Assembly: GCA_020850735.1 (NCBI GenBank)
Contig: JADZEE010000091.1
Span: 62,001-126,000, forward strand
Source: Gammaproteobacteria bacterium
Lineage (GTDB): Bacteria; Pseudomonadota; Gammaproteobacteria; JADZEE01
Reading direction: 5' to 3'
DNA length: 64,000 nucleotides
Of this stretch, positions 40,313 through 49,173 are shown piece by piece. The position numbers and the translations under genes were made by a program. Within the stretch, counting starts at the first letter, position 1; every line of letters starts with the position of its first letter. The notes under the pieces are model-generated. The model ran no database searches. It was not told the origin of the DNA and saw only the letters and a list, made by a program, of their open reading frames with translations.

Positions 40313-40728
40313 CCGCGCACGGGATGCATCGCGCTATCAGCCGCCGCCGCTTCGCGCAGGCGGTGGGTACGACGATCGCGGCGGCATGGGTGCCGGGTTC
40401 CGTGCTCAGCGCCGCGACGCCGGCGACGGCGCTGCCCCTGCACCTGGTCTACGATCGGCGCGTTCTCGATCCGGCGCATGTTCTGCCGGGCGTCAATGAC
40501 AGGCATGTCGCTGCACGACACGCTTTCGAAGGCGACGTCTCCGCGTTGTGGCGCGACGTGCTCGAGCCGCTGTGGGCGCGGCACGCGAGTGTCACGCTGG
40601 GCTATACGCGCCACGCGGAGTTCTTCGTGCTGCGTACCCTCGCGCGCGAACAGGACTATATGCTGGCCGGTTTGCAACAATCTGGGGATCGTTTCCGGTG
40701 GCGCCTTATCCCGCGCGCGCCCGGCTGA
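40309..40728 (+). CDS. Tat-exported protein of the cresol-dehydrogenase module, unknown function
   Basis: A 139-residue protein with a twin-arginine signal (SRRRFAQAVGTTIAAAWVPG, residues about 11-30) and a mature part of about 100 residues. I recognise no family. It starts by ATGA overlap with the cytochrome gene, so it is part of the same operon. Export through Tat suggests it folds before translocation and may help assemble or mature the flavocytochrome. This is inferred from position only. Confidence 0.75.
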   Translation: MTAHGMHRAISRRRFAQAVGTTIAAAWVPGSVLSAATPATALPLHLVYDRRVLDPAHVLPGVNDRHVAARHAFEGDVSALWRDVLEPLWARHASVTLGYTRHAEFFVLRTLAREQDYMLAGLQQSGDRFRWRLIPRAPG

Positions 40729-40771
40729 GCTCGGCTATCCCGAGTGGTCGCGGCATTCCGGGCGACGGTCT

Positions 40772-40971
40772 CAGCGCCGAAAACGCCGCTATGAACGCAA
40801 GCCGGCAGGCGTAATCGGCAAGGGTGAAAAAGCCGCTGGCGCCGGTTGTCACGCCGGGTGACGCGATGCCCGTCGTTGGGAACGACGACCCGGCTGGCCA
40901 TGGTTCCACTCCCTCGGCCGGCGCTCGCGCGACTAAGCACACCTCCGAGTTAAGTTTACTGTCCCCGCAAC
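40772..40971 (-). mobile_element. REP-associated tyrosine transposase relic, copy B
   Basis: The second copy of the unit at 38173-38387, in the same orientation. The minus strand encodes MASRVVVPNDGHRVTRRDNRR, matching the start of a RAYT transposase, then diverges and shares the GCCGAAAACGCCGCT end. It also ends in TGTCCCCGCAAC. The two copies have several mismatches and small indels, so neither is recent. Together they are direct repeats bracketing the 2.4 kb flavoprotein-cytochrome-Tat operon. Confidence 0.75.
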
Positions 40972-40972
40972 G

Positions 40973-42646
40973 CTAGCCGTCCCCGAGCGCGCGCATCGCC
41001 GCGTGCGTGCTCAGGAACACCTGCCCGGGCTGCAGGCGCGCGAGAAAGTCGCTGTGCTGTAAGCGGTCCATCACCGGGCCCTTGATTTCGGCGAGGTGGA
41101 AGGTCACGCCGGCGTCGCGCAGTCGGTTCACCAGCGCATCCAGCGTCTCGAGCGCGCTGGCGTCGATGAAGTTCACGGCGCTCGCGACCAGCACCACGTG
41201 GCGCACCTGCGGCCGCTCGGCGATCTCGGCGAGCACCCGGTCCTCGAGCGCGTGCGCGCTGGCGAAGTACAGACTCTCGTCGATCCGCACCGCCAGCACC
41301 TCGGGCACGGTCCGCACCGCGTGGCGCTGGACGTTGCGGAAGTGCTCCGTGTCGCCCACCCGGCCGACGATGGCGATGTGCGGCCGGCTCGTGCGCCACA
41401 GATGCAGGACCAGTGACAGCGCGACGCCGACGATGATGCCGCGCTCGATGCCCGCCGCGAGCACGGTCACGAAGGTCGCACCGAGCGACAACGCGTCGGC
41501 GGGGTTGTAGCGCCACGTCCGGGCAAAGCTGGCGACATCGACGAGCGGCACGACTGCTGCGATCACGATGGCGGCCAGCACGGTCTTGGGCAGATAGGCG
41601 AACAGCGGCCCGAGCAGCAGTGCGAACGTGAGCACGAGCACCGCGGTAACCACCGACGCGAGCGGCGTACGGGCCCCGGCGCTGTAGTTGACCAGCGAGC
41701 GGCCGAGCCCGCCGGCGACGTTGTAACCACCACTCACCGCGGCCGCGAAGTTGGCCGCGCCGAGCGCGACGAGCTCGCGATTGGCCGTGATTTTCTCGCG
41801 CCGCCGGCTCGCCAGCGTGCGCCCCACCGACAGGCTCTCGAGGCTGCACACCAGCGCAATCAGCGCCGCCGACGGCAGCAGATCCAGCCACGCGTGCAGT
41901 TTCCCCGTCGGCACCGCCAGGCGCGGCACCGCCGACGGGATGACGCCGGTGACGGCCACCCCGGCCGTGCGATCGAGATCGTAACCCCACACCAGCGCGG
42001 CGCCGGCGAGGACGACGAGTAACGGCCCGGCGCGCGCCAGCATCAGGCGCAGCCGGCCGGGCCGGTCGCGTGCGGCGAGCAGCCGGGCACCGGCGAGCAG
42101 CCCCAGGGCACCGATGCCCAGGGCGGCGGTGACCGCACCGGCGTCGGGCAACGCCTGCAGGCTGGCGAGCAGCTGGCTGGCGAAATCGTGATCGCGCGGG
42201 ACCTCGAGCGCCAGCAGCGCGGCGAGCTGGCTGCAGGCGATCACCAGCGCAGCGGCACTGGTGAACCCGGACACCACCGGTACGCTGAGAAAGTTCGCGA
42301 GTACCCCGAAGCGCAGGACACCGACCAGTGTCAGGATGGCGCCGGTGAGCAGCGCGAGCCGGGCCGCCGCCAGCGGGTCGCCGCCGGCGGCGACGCCGGC
42401 GAGCGCCGCGGCGACCATGAGCGAGTCGAGCGCCGCCGGTCCGACCGCCAGGGTCATGCTGGTGCCGAGGGCCGCGTAGGCGACCAGCGGCAGCATGCTC
42501 GCGTACAGGCCGGTCACGGGCGGCAGGCCGGCCAGCAGGGCGTAGGCCATCGACTGCGGCACGAGCATCACCGCGACCACCGCCCCGGCGACGAGATCGG
42601 GCGCGAGCGCCTCGCGCCGGTAGTGACGCAACCAGCCGGGCAGCAT
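40973..42646 (-). CDS. SulP-family anion permease with STAS domain
   Basis: A 557-residue SLC26/SulP transporter. From ATG 42646 it has about twelve membrane helices (residues about 15-400), with the family segments MLVPQSMAYALLAGLPPV and LVALGAANFAAAVSGGYNVAGGLGRS. A C-terminal STAS domain (about 440-555) follows, with the conserved SAVNFIDASALETL loop. Members carry sulfate, bicarbonate or dicarboxylates; the substrate is not predictable. The start is chosen at the first residue before the conserved helix; an upstream in-frame extension is arginine-rich. It is adjacent to the relic repeat copy B. Confidence 0.9.
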   Translation of the reverse strand: MLPGWLRHYRREALAPDLVAGAVVAVMLVPQSMAYALLAGLPPVTGLYASMLPLVAYAALGTSMTLAVGPAALDSLMVAAALAGVAAGGDPLAAARLALLTGAILTLVGVLRFGVLANFLSVPVVSGFTSAAALVIACSQLAALLALEVPRDHDFASQLLASLQALPDAGAVTAALGIGALGLLAGARLLAARDRPGRLRLMLARAGPLLVVLAGAALVWGYDLDRTAGVAVTGVIPSAVPRLAVPTGKLHAWLDLLPSAALIALVCSLESLSVGRTLASRRREKITANRELVALGAANFAAAVSGGYNVAGGLGRSLVNYSAGARTPLASVVTAVLVLTFALLLGPLFAYLPKTVLAAIVIAAVVPLVDVASFARTWRYNPADALSLGATFVTVLAAGIERGIIVGVALSLVLHLWRTSRPHIAIVGRVGDTEHFRNVQRHAVRTVPEVLAVRIDESLYFASAHALEDRVLAEIAERPQVRHVVLVASAVNFIDASALETLDALVNRLRDAGVTFHLAEIKGPVMDRLQHSDFLARLQPGQVFLSTHAAMRALGDG

Positions 42647-43121
42647 CAGCGCGCGGCCTGGCGCCGGCGCGTACCCGATCGAGCGCGGGTCCGGGACGTC
42701 GCCGCCCGCGTGCCACGGCCCGCGGCGACCGGCATACCGGCGCATCGCAATCCCGCGGCGCGGGCATGGCGCGCGCAGAGCGCGCGGCCGGGCGCGCGCC
42801 CCGGTTCATCGCACAGCCTCGCCTGCGGCGGGCACCAGCACGTGACCATCGACCTGCACCGACAGATTCGGGGAATGCTGCACATTATGACGGCGCGAGC
42901 TTGCCGCCGTCATCGACAGCCCGCGCAGCGCGCGTGGTGCTGCGCCGTTTCCCGCGCACCGCGCGCGGACGACGGAGCCCGCGAGCGACACCCGCGCACC
43001 ACCGGACATGACGCGGCGGCCGACGTCCCGGCACCCGGCGACCACGTCCACCACCCGGGTTGCGTCCGATCCGTCAGTGAGGATAATGGCGCGCCTGTCA
43101 GGCAACCGGTGAGATCCCTCG
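42647..43121. other. 475-base gap without a supported gene
   Basis: High-GC sequence between the SulP gene and ettA, which are divergent. Frames here are open but arginine-rich and match nothing I know. A perfect 9-base inverted repeat is present at 42887-42913 (ATGACGGCG and CGCCGTCAT, 9-base loop), which could be a protein-binding site or hairpin; no U tract follows. Promoters for both flanking genes must lie here but none is clear. Confidence 0.6.
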
Positions 43122-44795
43122 ATGGCGCAGTACGTGTTCACCATGCGACGTGTCGGCAAGGTCGTGCCGCCCAAACGGCACATCCTGCGCGACATCTCGC
43201 TCAGCTTTTTTCCGGGCGCCAAGATCGGCGTGCTGGGACTGAACGGTTCGGGCAAATCGACCCTGCTGCGGATCATGGCCGGGATCGATACGGAGATCGA
43301 AGGTGAGGCGACGCCGATGAAGGGCCTGCGCATCGGCTACCTGCCGCAGGAACCCCAGCTCGATCCGGACAAGGACGTGCGCGGCAACGTCGAGGACGGC
43401 ATCGCCGCGCTCAAGGCCCTGCTGGATCGCTTCAATGCCATCTCGGATCTGTTTGCCGAACCGATGGACGACGAGCAGATGAACGCTCTGCTCGAAGAAC
43501 AGGCCAGGCTGCAGGACGCCATCGACACCGCCGGCGCCTGGGAGCTGGAACGCAAGCTCGAGATCGCCGCCGACGCCCTGCGCCTGCCGGCGTGGGACAT
43601 GGACGTGCGCAAGCTTTCCGGTGGCGAACGCCGCCGCGTCGCCCTGTGCCGGCTGCTGCTCTCCAACCCGGACATGCTGCTGCTCGACGAACCGACCAAT
43701 CACCTGGACGCGGAGTCGGTCGCCTGGCTCGAGCGCTTTCTGGAGCAGTTCCCGGGCACCGTCGTCGCCGTCACCCACGACCGTTATTTCCTCGACAACG
43801 TCTGCGGCTGGATCCTGGAGCTCGATCGCGGTCACGGCATCCCCTGGGAGGGCAACTATTCCTCATGGCTGGAGCAGAAGGAAAAGCGGCTCGAGCAGGA
43901 AGAGCGGCAGCAGAGCGCCCATCGCAAGACCATCGAGGCGGAGCTCGAATGGGTGCGACAGAATCCCAAGGGCCGGCAGGCGAAGAGCAAGGCACGCCTC
44001 GCCCGCTTCGAGGAGCTCGCGTCGCAGGAGTTCCAGCAGCGCAACGAGACCAGCGAGCTGTACATTCCACCCGGGCCGCGGCTCGGCGATCTCGTCATCG
44101 AAGTGAACGGCCTGCGCATGGCCTACGGCGACCACCTGCTGTTCGACGACCTGTCGTTCAAGGTTCCGCCCGGGGCCATCGTCGGCATCATCGGCGCGAA
44201 CGGTGCCGGCAAGTCGACGCTGCTGCGCATGCTCGTCGGTCAGGAGCAGCCCGACGCCGGCACCATCCGCACGGGTGACAGCGTCTCGTTCGCCTACGTC
44301 GATCAGACGCGCGATGCGCTCGATCCGGCCAGGACCGTGTGGGAAGAGATCTCGGACGGCCAGGACATCCTCCAGGTCGGCAGTTTCCAGACCCAGTCCC
44401 GCTCGTACGTGGCCCGGTTCAACTTCGCCGGCGCCGACCAGCAGAAACGCACCGGCGAGCTCTCGGGCGGCGAGCGCAACCGCGTGCATCTGGCCAAGCT
44501 CCTGCGCGCCGGTGGCAACGTGCTGCTGCTGGACGAACCGACCAACGACCTCGACGTCGAGACCTTGCGCGCGCTCGAGGAAGCCCTGCTGAGCTTCCCC
44601 GGCTGCGTGCTGGTCATCTCCCACGACCGCTGGTTCCTGGACCGGATCGCCACGCACATGCTCGCCTTCGAAGGCGACAGCCAGGTGGTCTGGTTCGCCG
44701 GCAACTACCAGGAATACGAAGCCGATCGCAAGCGTCGCCTGGGCGTGGCCGCGGAGCAGCCCCACCGCATTCACTACAAACCGCTGGCGGCCTGA
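43122..44795 (+). CDS. ettA: Energy-dependent translational throttle protein EttA (ABC-F)
   Basis: A 557-residue ABC-F ATPase that binds the ribosomal E site and gates early elongation according to ATP/ADP. It has two ABC domains with Walker [10 protein letters not shown] and GANGAGKST, signatures LSGGERRR and LSGGERNR, the interdomain linker with the arm segment (about residues 95-140), and the usual EttA C-terminal end. The N-terminus [19 protein letters not shown] is characteristic. A weak purine stretch precedes the ATG. Confidence 0.96.
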   Translation: MAQYVFTMRRVGKVVPPKRHILRDISLSFFPGAKIGVLGLNGSGKSTLLRIMAGIDTEIEGEATPMKGLRIGYLPQEPQLDPDKDVRGNVEDGIAALKALLDRFNAISDLFAEPMDDEQMNALLEEQARLQDAIDTAGAWELERKLEIAADALRLPAWDMDVRKLSGGERRRVALCRLLLSNPDMLLLDEPTNHLDAESVAWLERFLEQFPGTVVAVTHDRYFLDNVCGWILELDRGHGIPWEGNYSSWLEQKEKRLEQEERQQSAHRKTIEAELEWVRQNPKGRQAKSKARLARFEELASQEFQQRNETSELYIPPGPRLGDLVIEVNGLRMAYGDHLLFDDLSFKVPPGAIVGIIGANGAGKSTLLRMLVGQEQPDAGTIRTGDSVSFAYVDQTRDALDPARTVWEEISDGQDILQVGSFQTQSRSYVARFNFAGADQQKRTGELSGGERNRVHLAKLLRAGGNVLLLDEPTNDLDVETLRALEEALLSFPGCVLVISHDRWFLDRIATHMLAFEGDSQVVWFAGNYQEYEADRKRRLGVAAEQPHRIHYKPLAA

Positions 44796-44821
44796 GGCGG
44801 GAATCGAGCGCAGCGTCAGCC

Positions 44822-46054
44822 GTGACCGCCGAACAGCCCCTGGTCAGGCCATTCCGGGCGCTGCGCCCCGCACCGGGGCGCGCCGCCGAGGTCATCGCCC
44901 CGCCGTACGACGTGCTCTCGAGCGCCGAGGCGCGGGCGCGCGCGGCCGGCCGGCCGTGGAGCTTCCTGCACGTATCCAAAGCCGAAATCGACCTGCCCGA
45001 GACGACCGACACGCACGCCGACGAAGTCTATGCGCGCGCCGCGGCGAACCTGCGTGCGCTGTGCGACGCGGGCGTACTCGTGCGCGATGCGCGGCCGTGC
45101 TACTACGTCTACCGTCTGGCGATGGGACCGCACGTGCAGACGGGCCTGGCGGTCAGCGCGTCGGTCGCCGCCTATGAATCCAACCGCATCCGCCGCCACG
45201 AGCATACGCTCCCGGCCAAGGTTCGGGACCGCGCGCGCCAGATCGAGGCCGTCGGCGCGCAGACCGGACCCGTGCTGCTCGCCTGTCCCGACAGCCCGGC
45301 GCTGGACGAGATCGTGCGCAGCGTGACGCTGGCCGAAGCCGCCGCCGATGTCACGGCCGACGATGGCATCCGCCACACCCTGTGGGTGGTTGCCGACGAG
45401 GGGCTCATCGACCGGATCAGCCGGACCGTCGAGCGTTTGCCGGCGCTGTACATTGCCGACGGTCATCACCGCTCCGCGGCGGCGGCCGCAGTCGCCGCGA
45501 CGCGCGGCGGACCGGGCGCCCACCAGAGCTTCCTCGCGGTCATGTTTCCGTACCGGCAGATGCGGATCCTCGACTACAACCGCGTCGTGCGCGATCTCAA
45601 CGGCCGCGATGCCGCGGCGTTCGTACGCGCGCTCGAACACTGCTGCACGGTCCGCGCCGCCGACGCCGCCGTGGCGCCGGCGCGGCCAGAGCGGTTCGGC
45701 ATGTACCTCGACGGCCACTGGTACTGCCTCGACGTGCATCCGGACCGTGTCCCCGCCGCCGATCCGGTCGCCCGTCTCGACGTCAGCCTGCTGACGGACC
45801 TGGTGCTCGAGCCGGTGCTCGGTATCGGCGATCTGCGCCGCGATCCGCGCATCGAATTCGTCGGCGGCAGCCGCGGCCTGGCGGAGCTGGAGCGCCGGGT
45901 CGACAGCGGCGACATGGCGGTCGCCTTCGCGCTGCATCCCACCGGCATGGCGGATCTCATGGCGGTCGCCGACGCCGGCGAGGTGATGCCGCCCAAGTCC
46001 ACCTGGTTCGAGCCCAAGCTCGCGGACGGCCTGCTCTCGCACGTGCTCGACTGA
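44822..46054 (+). CDS. DUF1015 family protein
   Basis: A 410-residue cytoplasmic protein of the DUF1015 family, from a GTG start 26 bases after ettA. Family features are IAPPYDVLSSAEA near the N-terminus, YIADGHHRSAAA in the middle and the C-terminal ending FALHPTGMADLMAVADAGEVM-type block (MPPKSTWFEPKLADGL). The family is often annotated as a SerC-associated regulator, but its biochemical role is not established. It converges with arfB. Confidence 0.88.
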   Translation: MTAEQPLVRPFRALRPAPGRAAEVIAPPYDVLSSAEARARAAGRPWSFLHVSKAEIDLPETTDTHADEVYARAAANLRALCDAGVLVRDARPCYYVYRLAMGPHVQTGLAVSASVAAYESNRIRRHEHTLPAKVRDRARQIEAVGAQTGPVLLACPDSPALDEIVRSVTLAEAAADVTADDGIRHTLWVVADEGLIDRISRTVERLPALYIADGHHRSAAAAAVAATRGGPGAHQSFLAVMFPYRQMRILDYNRVVRDLNGRDAAAFVRALEHCCTVRAADAAVAPARPERFGMYLDGHWYCLDVHPDRVPAADPVARLDVSLLTDLVLEPVLGIGDLRRDPRIEFVGGSRGLAELERRVDSGDMAVAFALHPTGMADLMAVADAGEVMPPKSTWFEPKLADGLLSHVLD

Positions 46055-46080
46055 TCGCCGGCACCGCTCGGGTCGCGACC

Positions 46081-46509
46081 TCAATCGTCGCCGGACGGTG
46101 CTGCGCGGGTCAGCTTCCTGCGGCCCGTGCGGCGTTTGTCATCGAGTCGCTGGCGTTTCGAGGCGGCGCTGGGACGGGTGGGTACGCGCCGCCTGGGTGC
46201 GACCGCCGCGGCGGTGATCAGCGCCAGCAGGCGCCGCAACGCATCCTCGCGATTGCGCTCCCGGGTGCGGAAACGCCGGGCCTCGAGGATCAGCACGCCG
46301 GCCTTGCTCAACCGCCGACCGGCAAGCGCCGCCAGGCGCGAACGCACGGCCGCCGGCAGGCCGCGGGCACCGTGCAGATCGAAGCGCAGCTCGACCGCGG
46401 TAGCGACCTTGTTCACGTTCTGTCCGCCGGGACCGGGGGCGCGCACGAACCGCCACTCGATCTCGTCGTCGTGGACGGTCAGCCCGCGGCCGGCGTGGAG
46501 TACGACCAC
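46081..46509 (-). CDS. arfB: Alternative ribosome-rescue factor ArfB (peptidyl-tRNA hydrolase)
   Basis: Hydrolyses peptidyl-tRNA on stalled ribosomes lacking a stop codon. The 142-residue protein has the catalytic GGQ motif at 28-30 (in APGPGGQNVNKVATAVELRF) and a basic C-terminal tail (from about residue 105, many Arg/Lys) that would enter the mRNA channel. Length and tail match ArfB/YaeJ and exclude classical RF1/RF2. It lies 10 bases downstream of the M48 peptidase gene. Confidence 0.93.
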   Translation of the reverse strand: MVVLHAGRGLTVHDDEIEWRFVRAPGPGGQNVNKVATAVELRFDLHGARGLPAAVRSRLAALAGRRLSKAGVLILEARRFRTRERNREDALRRLLALITAAAVAPRRRVPTRPSAASKRQRLDDKRRTGRRKLTRAAPSGDD

Positions 46510-46519
46510 CGCCGGCGCC

Positions 46520-48403
46520 TCAGCCGGGCAGCAGCGGCGGCATCGGGCAGTCGAGCACCTCGGCGGTCGCCCGCAGCAGCTCCGCCTCGGCGGGCACGAC
46601 TCTGCCGTCGTGCAACACGCAGTCTGCGCAGGCGTTGATCAGCGAGCGCTTCAGGAACGGCGACAGGCCGGCCAGCTTGCGCAGGGCGAGCGACAGGCGC
46701 CCCACCGTGCATTCGGCGCGCGCCAGCAGTGCCGCCTCACCGCCGTCGAAATAGTGCATCACCTGAGCGAACGCCCCGGCCGCCTGCGACTCGTCCCCCC
46801 CGAGCCGCGCCAGCAGGCTGAGCAGCACGCGGATCTCGGGCAGCACCTGCTCGAAGCGCGTATAGCGCACCCGCCTGGAGGCGCCGTTCGCCGCGCCCAA
46901 CTGCTTCTCGAGCAGCGCCATCAGCACAAACTCGAACAGCGTCACCCGCCGGTCCGCCTGCACCAGTGCGTTCATCTGCTGCACAAAGCCGGCCCGGGCC
47001 GGCGCGGGCAGGCTCTTCAAGGTGGGCAGCGCGATGTTCACCAGCGGCAGGCGGGCGACGACGCCGGCCGCCCGCACCTTCTCCAGCAGTGCTTCGATCC
47101 CGGGCCCCGGCACGGCGGCGCCGGCATCCGCGTCGGCCAGCACCAGCGCCTGCAGCAATGCCTGCGCGCCCGCGCTGTCGTGGGCCGCGTCGAGCAGCTC
47201 GGGTGCCAGCCCCTGGTGCAGATCGCGCGCGTAGTCGACGTGGCGGGCCGTGGGCTCGCCCACGCTGGCGGTGAGCTGTTCGCGGCTCGCCGCAATCGCA
47301 CCGGCCGCGAAACCGAGCGCCGCGCCGGCGGCGGGCGGCGTCGCCGGGACCGGCGTCGCGCCCGGCGCCGGTGCCGGGCGGGTGCGCTCCTCGGCGGCGC
47401 GCCGGGCGGCAAAGCTCGGATCGATCGCCCGGATCCTGACGTCGATCGGCGGATGCGTCGCGAACAGGCCGGAAAAGGCGAAGCTCAGGCTCTGGCCGAA
47501 GCACATGTGGCTCATATCCTCGGCGTACCGGTTGGCGAGCTGCGAGCCCTCGCTGTTGCGCTTGATCTTCCACAGCGCGCCGGCGATGCCGGCCGGGTTG
47601 CGGGTGAACTGCACCGACGAGGCATCGGCGAGGAATTCGCGCTGCCGCGACACCGCCGCCTTGATCAGGCGGCCGAAGAACAGTCCCACGTAGCCCATCA
47701 CGAACAGGGCGAGTCCGAGCGCGAGCATCGCGGCGACGATCTGCCCGCCATTGCGGTCGCGCCCGCGCCCCGCGTAGCGCAACGAGCGCAGCAGAAAACC
47801 GCCGAGCTGGCCGATGACGAGGATCCCCGCCAGCGTCGAGAGCAACAGCACGTTGAGCCGCATGTCGCCGTTCAGCACGTGCGAGAATTCGTGCCCGACG
47901 ACACCCTGGAGCTCGTCGCGGCTCAATGTGTCGAGCAAGCCGCGCGTCACCACCAAGACCGCTTCGTCGACCCCGTAGCCGGCCACGAAGGCGTTGATGG
48001 CCGGCTCACCGTCCATGACGTAAATGCGCGGTACCGGCGTGCCCGAGGCAATCGCCATCTCCTCGACGACGTTGACGAGGCGTTTTTCGGTGGCCTCGAC
48101 CGTCGCCATGTCGACTCGCCGGGCGCCGACCATCCGCGCCACGGACTCCCCGCCGCCGGCAAGGCGCAGGAACGAAACCATGCTGCCCGCGGTGATCAGG
48201 GCGATCACGCCGGCGCTGGTCCACAGGCCGTACGGTGTCGCCAGCCACGCGCGCCAGTCGGAAACCGGCCCGCCCCCGGCCGCGGTCAGCGCGTAGACGA
48301 CGGCATTGACCGCGAAGACGATGAGCACGACGGCCAGCGCGAAATAGGCGACCAGGAGCGCGGTCCTGCGCCGCGCCTGGTGTTGGCGCTCGAAGAAATT
48401 CAT
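46520..48403 (-). CDS. Membrane M48 family metallopeptidase (HtpX-like)
   Basis: A 627-residue zinc metalloprotease. The active-site helix is HEFSH at 171-175 (in GVVGHEFSHVLNGDMRL). Hydrophobic helices at about 17-38, 60-80, 182-205 and 220-245 embed the catalytic domain in the inner membrane. A proline/alanine-rich linker (about 340-365) leads to a C-terminal ~260-residue domain, predicted helical, with a terminal CVLHDGRVVPAEAELL segment. The length is about twice that of HtpX because of this extra domain. It is probably co-transcribed with lemA. Confidence 0.9.
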   Translation of the reverse strand: MNFFERQHQARRRTALLVAYFALAVVLIVFAVNAVVYALTAAGGGPVSDWRAWLATPYGLWTSAGVIALITAGSMVSFLRLAGGGESVARMVGARRVDMATVEATEKRLVNVVEEMAIASGTPVPRIYVMDGEPAINAFVAGYGVDEAVLVVTRGLLDTLSRDELQGVVGHEFSHVLNGDMRLNVLLLSTLAGILVIGQLGGFLLRSLRYAGRGRDRNGGQIVAAMLALGLALFVMGYVGLFFGRLIKAAVSRQREFLADASSVQFTRNPAGIAGALWKIKRNSEGSQLANRYAEDMSHMCFGQSLSFAFSGLFATHPPIDVRIRAIDPSFAARRAAEERTRPAPAPGATPVPATPPAAGAALGFAAGAIAASREQLTASVGEPTARHVDYARDLHQGLAPELLDAAHDSAGAQALLQALVLADADAGAAVPGPGIEALLEKVRAAGVVARLPLVNIALPTLKSLPAPARAGFVQQMNALVQADRRVTLFEFVLMALLEKQLGAANGASRRVRYTRFEQVLPEIRVLLSLLARLGGDESQAAGAFAQVMHYFDGGEAALLARAECTVGRLSLALRKLAGLSPFLKRSLINACADCVLHDGRVVPAEAELLRATAEVLDCPMPPLLPG

Positions 48404-48491
48404 GCGGCGGGCATCACATCGGCGAGGTGGTGGACGGCACGGCGCACACCGGCCTGTCCCGTGTCACTGCGAGCGGCGCCCCGGCGCGTGC

Positions 48492-49088
48492 TCAGGTGAA
48501 GCTCACCTTGACACTCTGCTGGGCCTGCGCCTTGTCCGGGATCTCGAGCATCTGCGCTTCCTGGAATCCGAACGGGCCGGCGATCAGGGTGTTCGGGAAC
48601 TGCTCGCGCTGGTTGTTGTAGGACATGACCGAATCGTTGAATGCCTGGCGTGAGAACGCGATCCGGTTCTCGGTGGAAGCGAGTTCTTCCATCAGCTGCT
48701 GCATCGGCTGATTGGCCTTCAGATCCGGATAAGCCTCGGCCAGCGCGAAGAACCGCCCGAGCGTCGCCCCGAGCGCACCCTCGGCCACCGACAGCGCACC
48801 GATGGCGGCCCCGTCCTCCGGGTGCGCGGCCGCCCCGCGGGACGCCTGCTGGGCCTGGTTGCGCGCCTGGATGACGGCCTCCAGGGTCTCGCGCTCGTGC
48901 TTGATATAGCCTTTGGCGGTTTCGACCAGATTGGGAATGAGATCGTAACGACGCTGAAGTTGAACGTCGATTTGGGCGAATGCGTTCTTGAAGCCGTTGC
49001 GGGCACGAACGAGGCCGTTGTAGATCCCCACCACGTAGAACACGAGGACTGCGACGACGATCCAGAATACGATAGTGCCGATATCCAT
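48492..49088 (-). CDS. LemA family protein
   Basis: A 198-residue LemA protein with one N-terminal transmembrane helix (residues about 4-24) and an alpha-helical soluble domain containing the conserved AFAQIDVQLQRRYDLIPNLV and ASTENRIAFSRQAFNDSVM segments. From ATG 49088 there is an AAAGGAG site nine bases upstream; an in-frame extension of 18 codons is not conserved. LemA genes often precede M48/HtpX-like proteases, as here (88-base gap). LemA is thought to be a membrane-associated scaffold, though its function is not settled. Confidence 0.92.
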   Translation of the reverse strand: MDIGTIVFWIVVAVLVFYVVGIYNGLVRARNGFKNAFAQIDVQLQRRYDLIPNLVETAKGYIKHERETLEAVIQARNQAQQASRGAAAHPEDGAAIGALSVAEGALGATLGRFFALAEAYPDLKANQPMQQLMEELASTENRIAFSRQAFNDSVMSYNNQREQFPNTLIAGPFGFQEAQMLEIPDKAQAQQSVKVSFT

Positions 49089-49173
49089 GAGTTGCTCCTT
49101 TGCGCCAAGCGTGGTCCGCACGTCGCGCGGACCATCCTCCACCCATGCAAGTTACGCCACGGTACCGGTGTGC

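Noticed and set aside
42806..43333. Possible minus-strand gene between the SulP gene and ettA
   Set aside because: The frame overlaps the conserved start of ettA, is arginine-rich and matches no family, so the gap is reported as without a gene.
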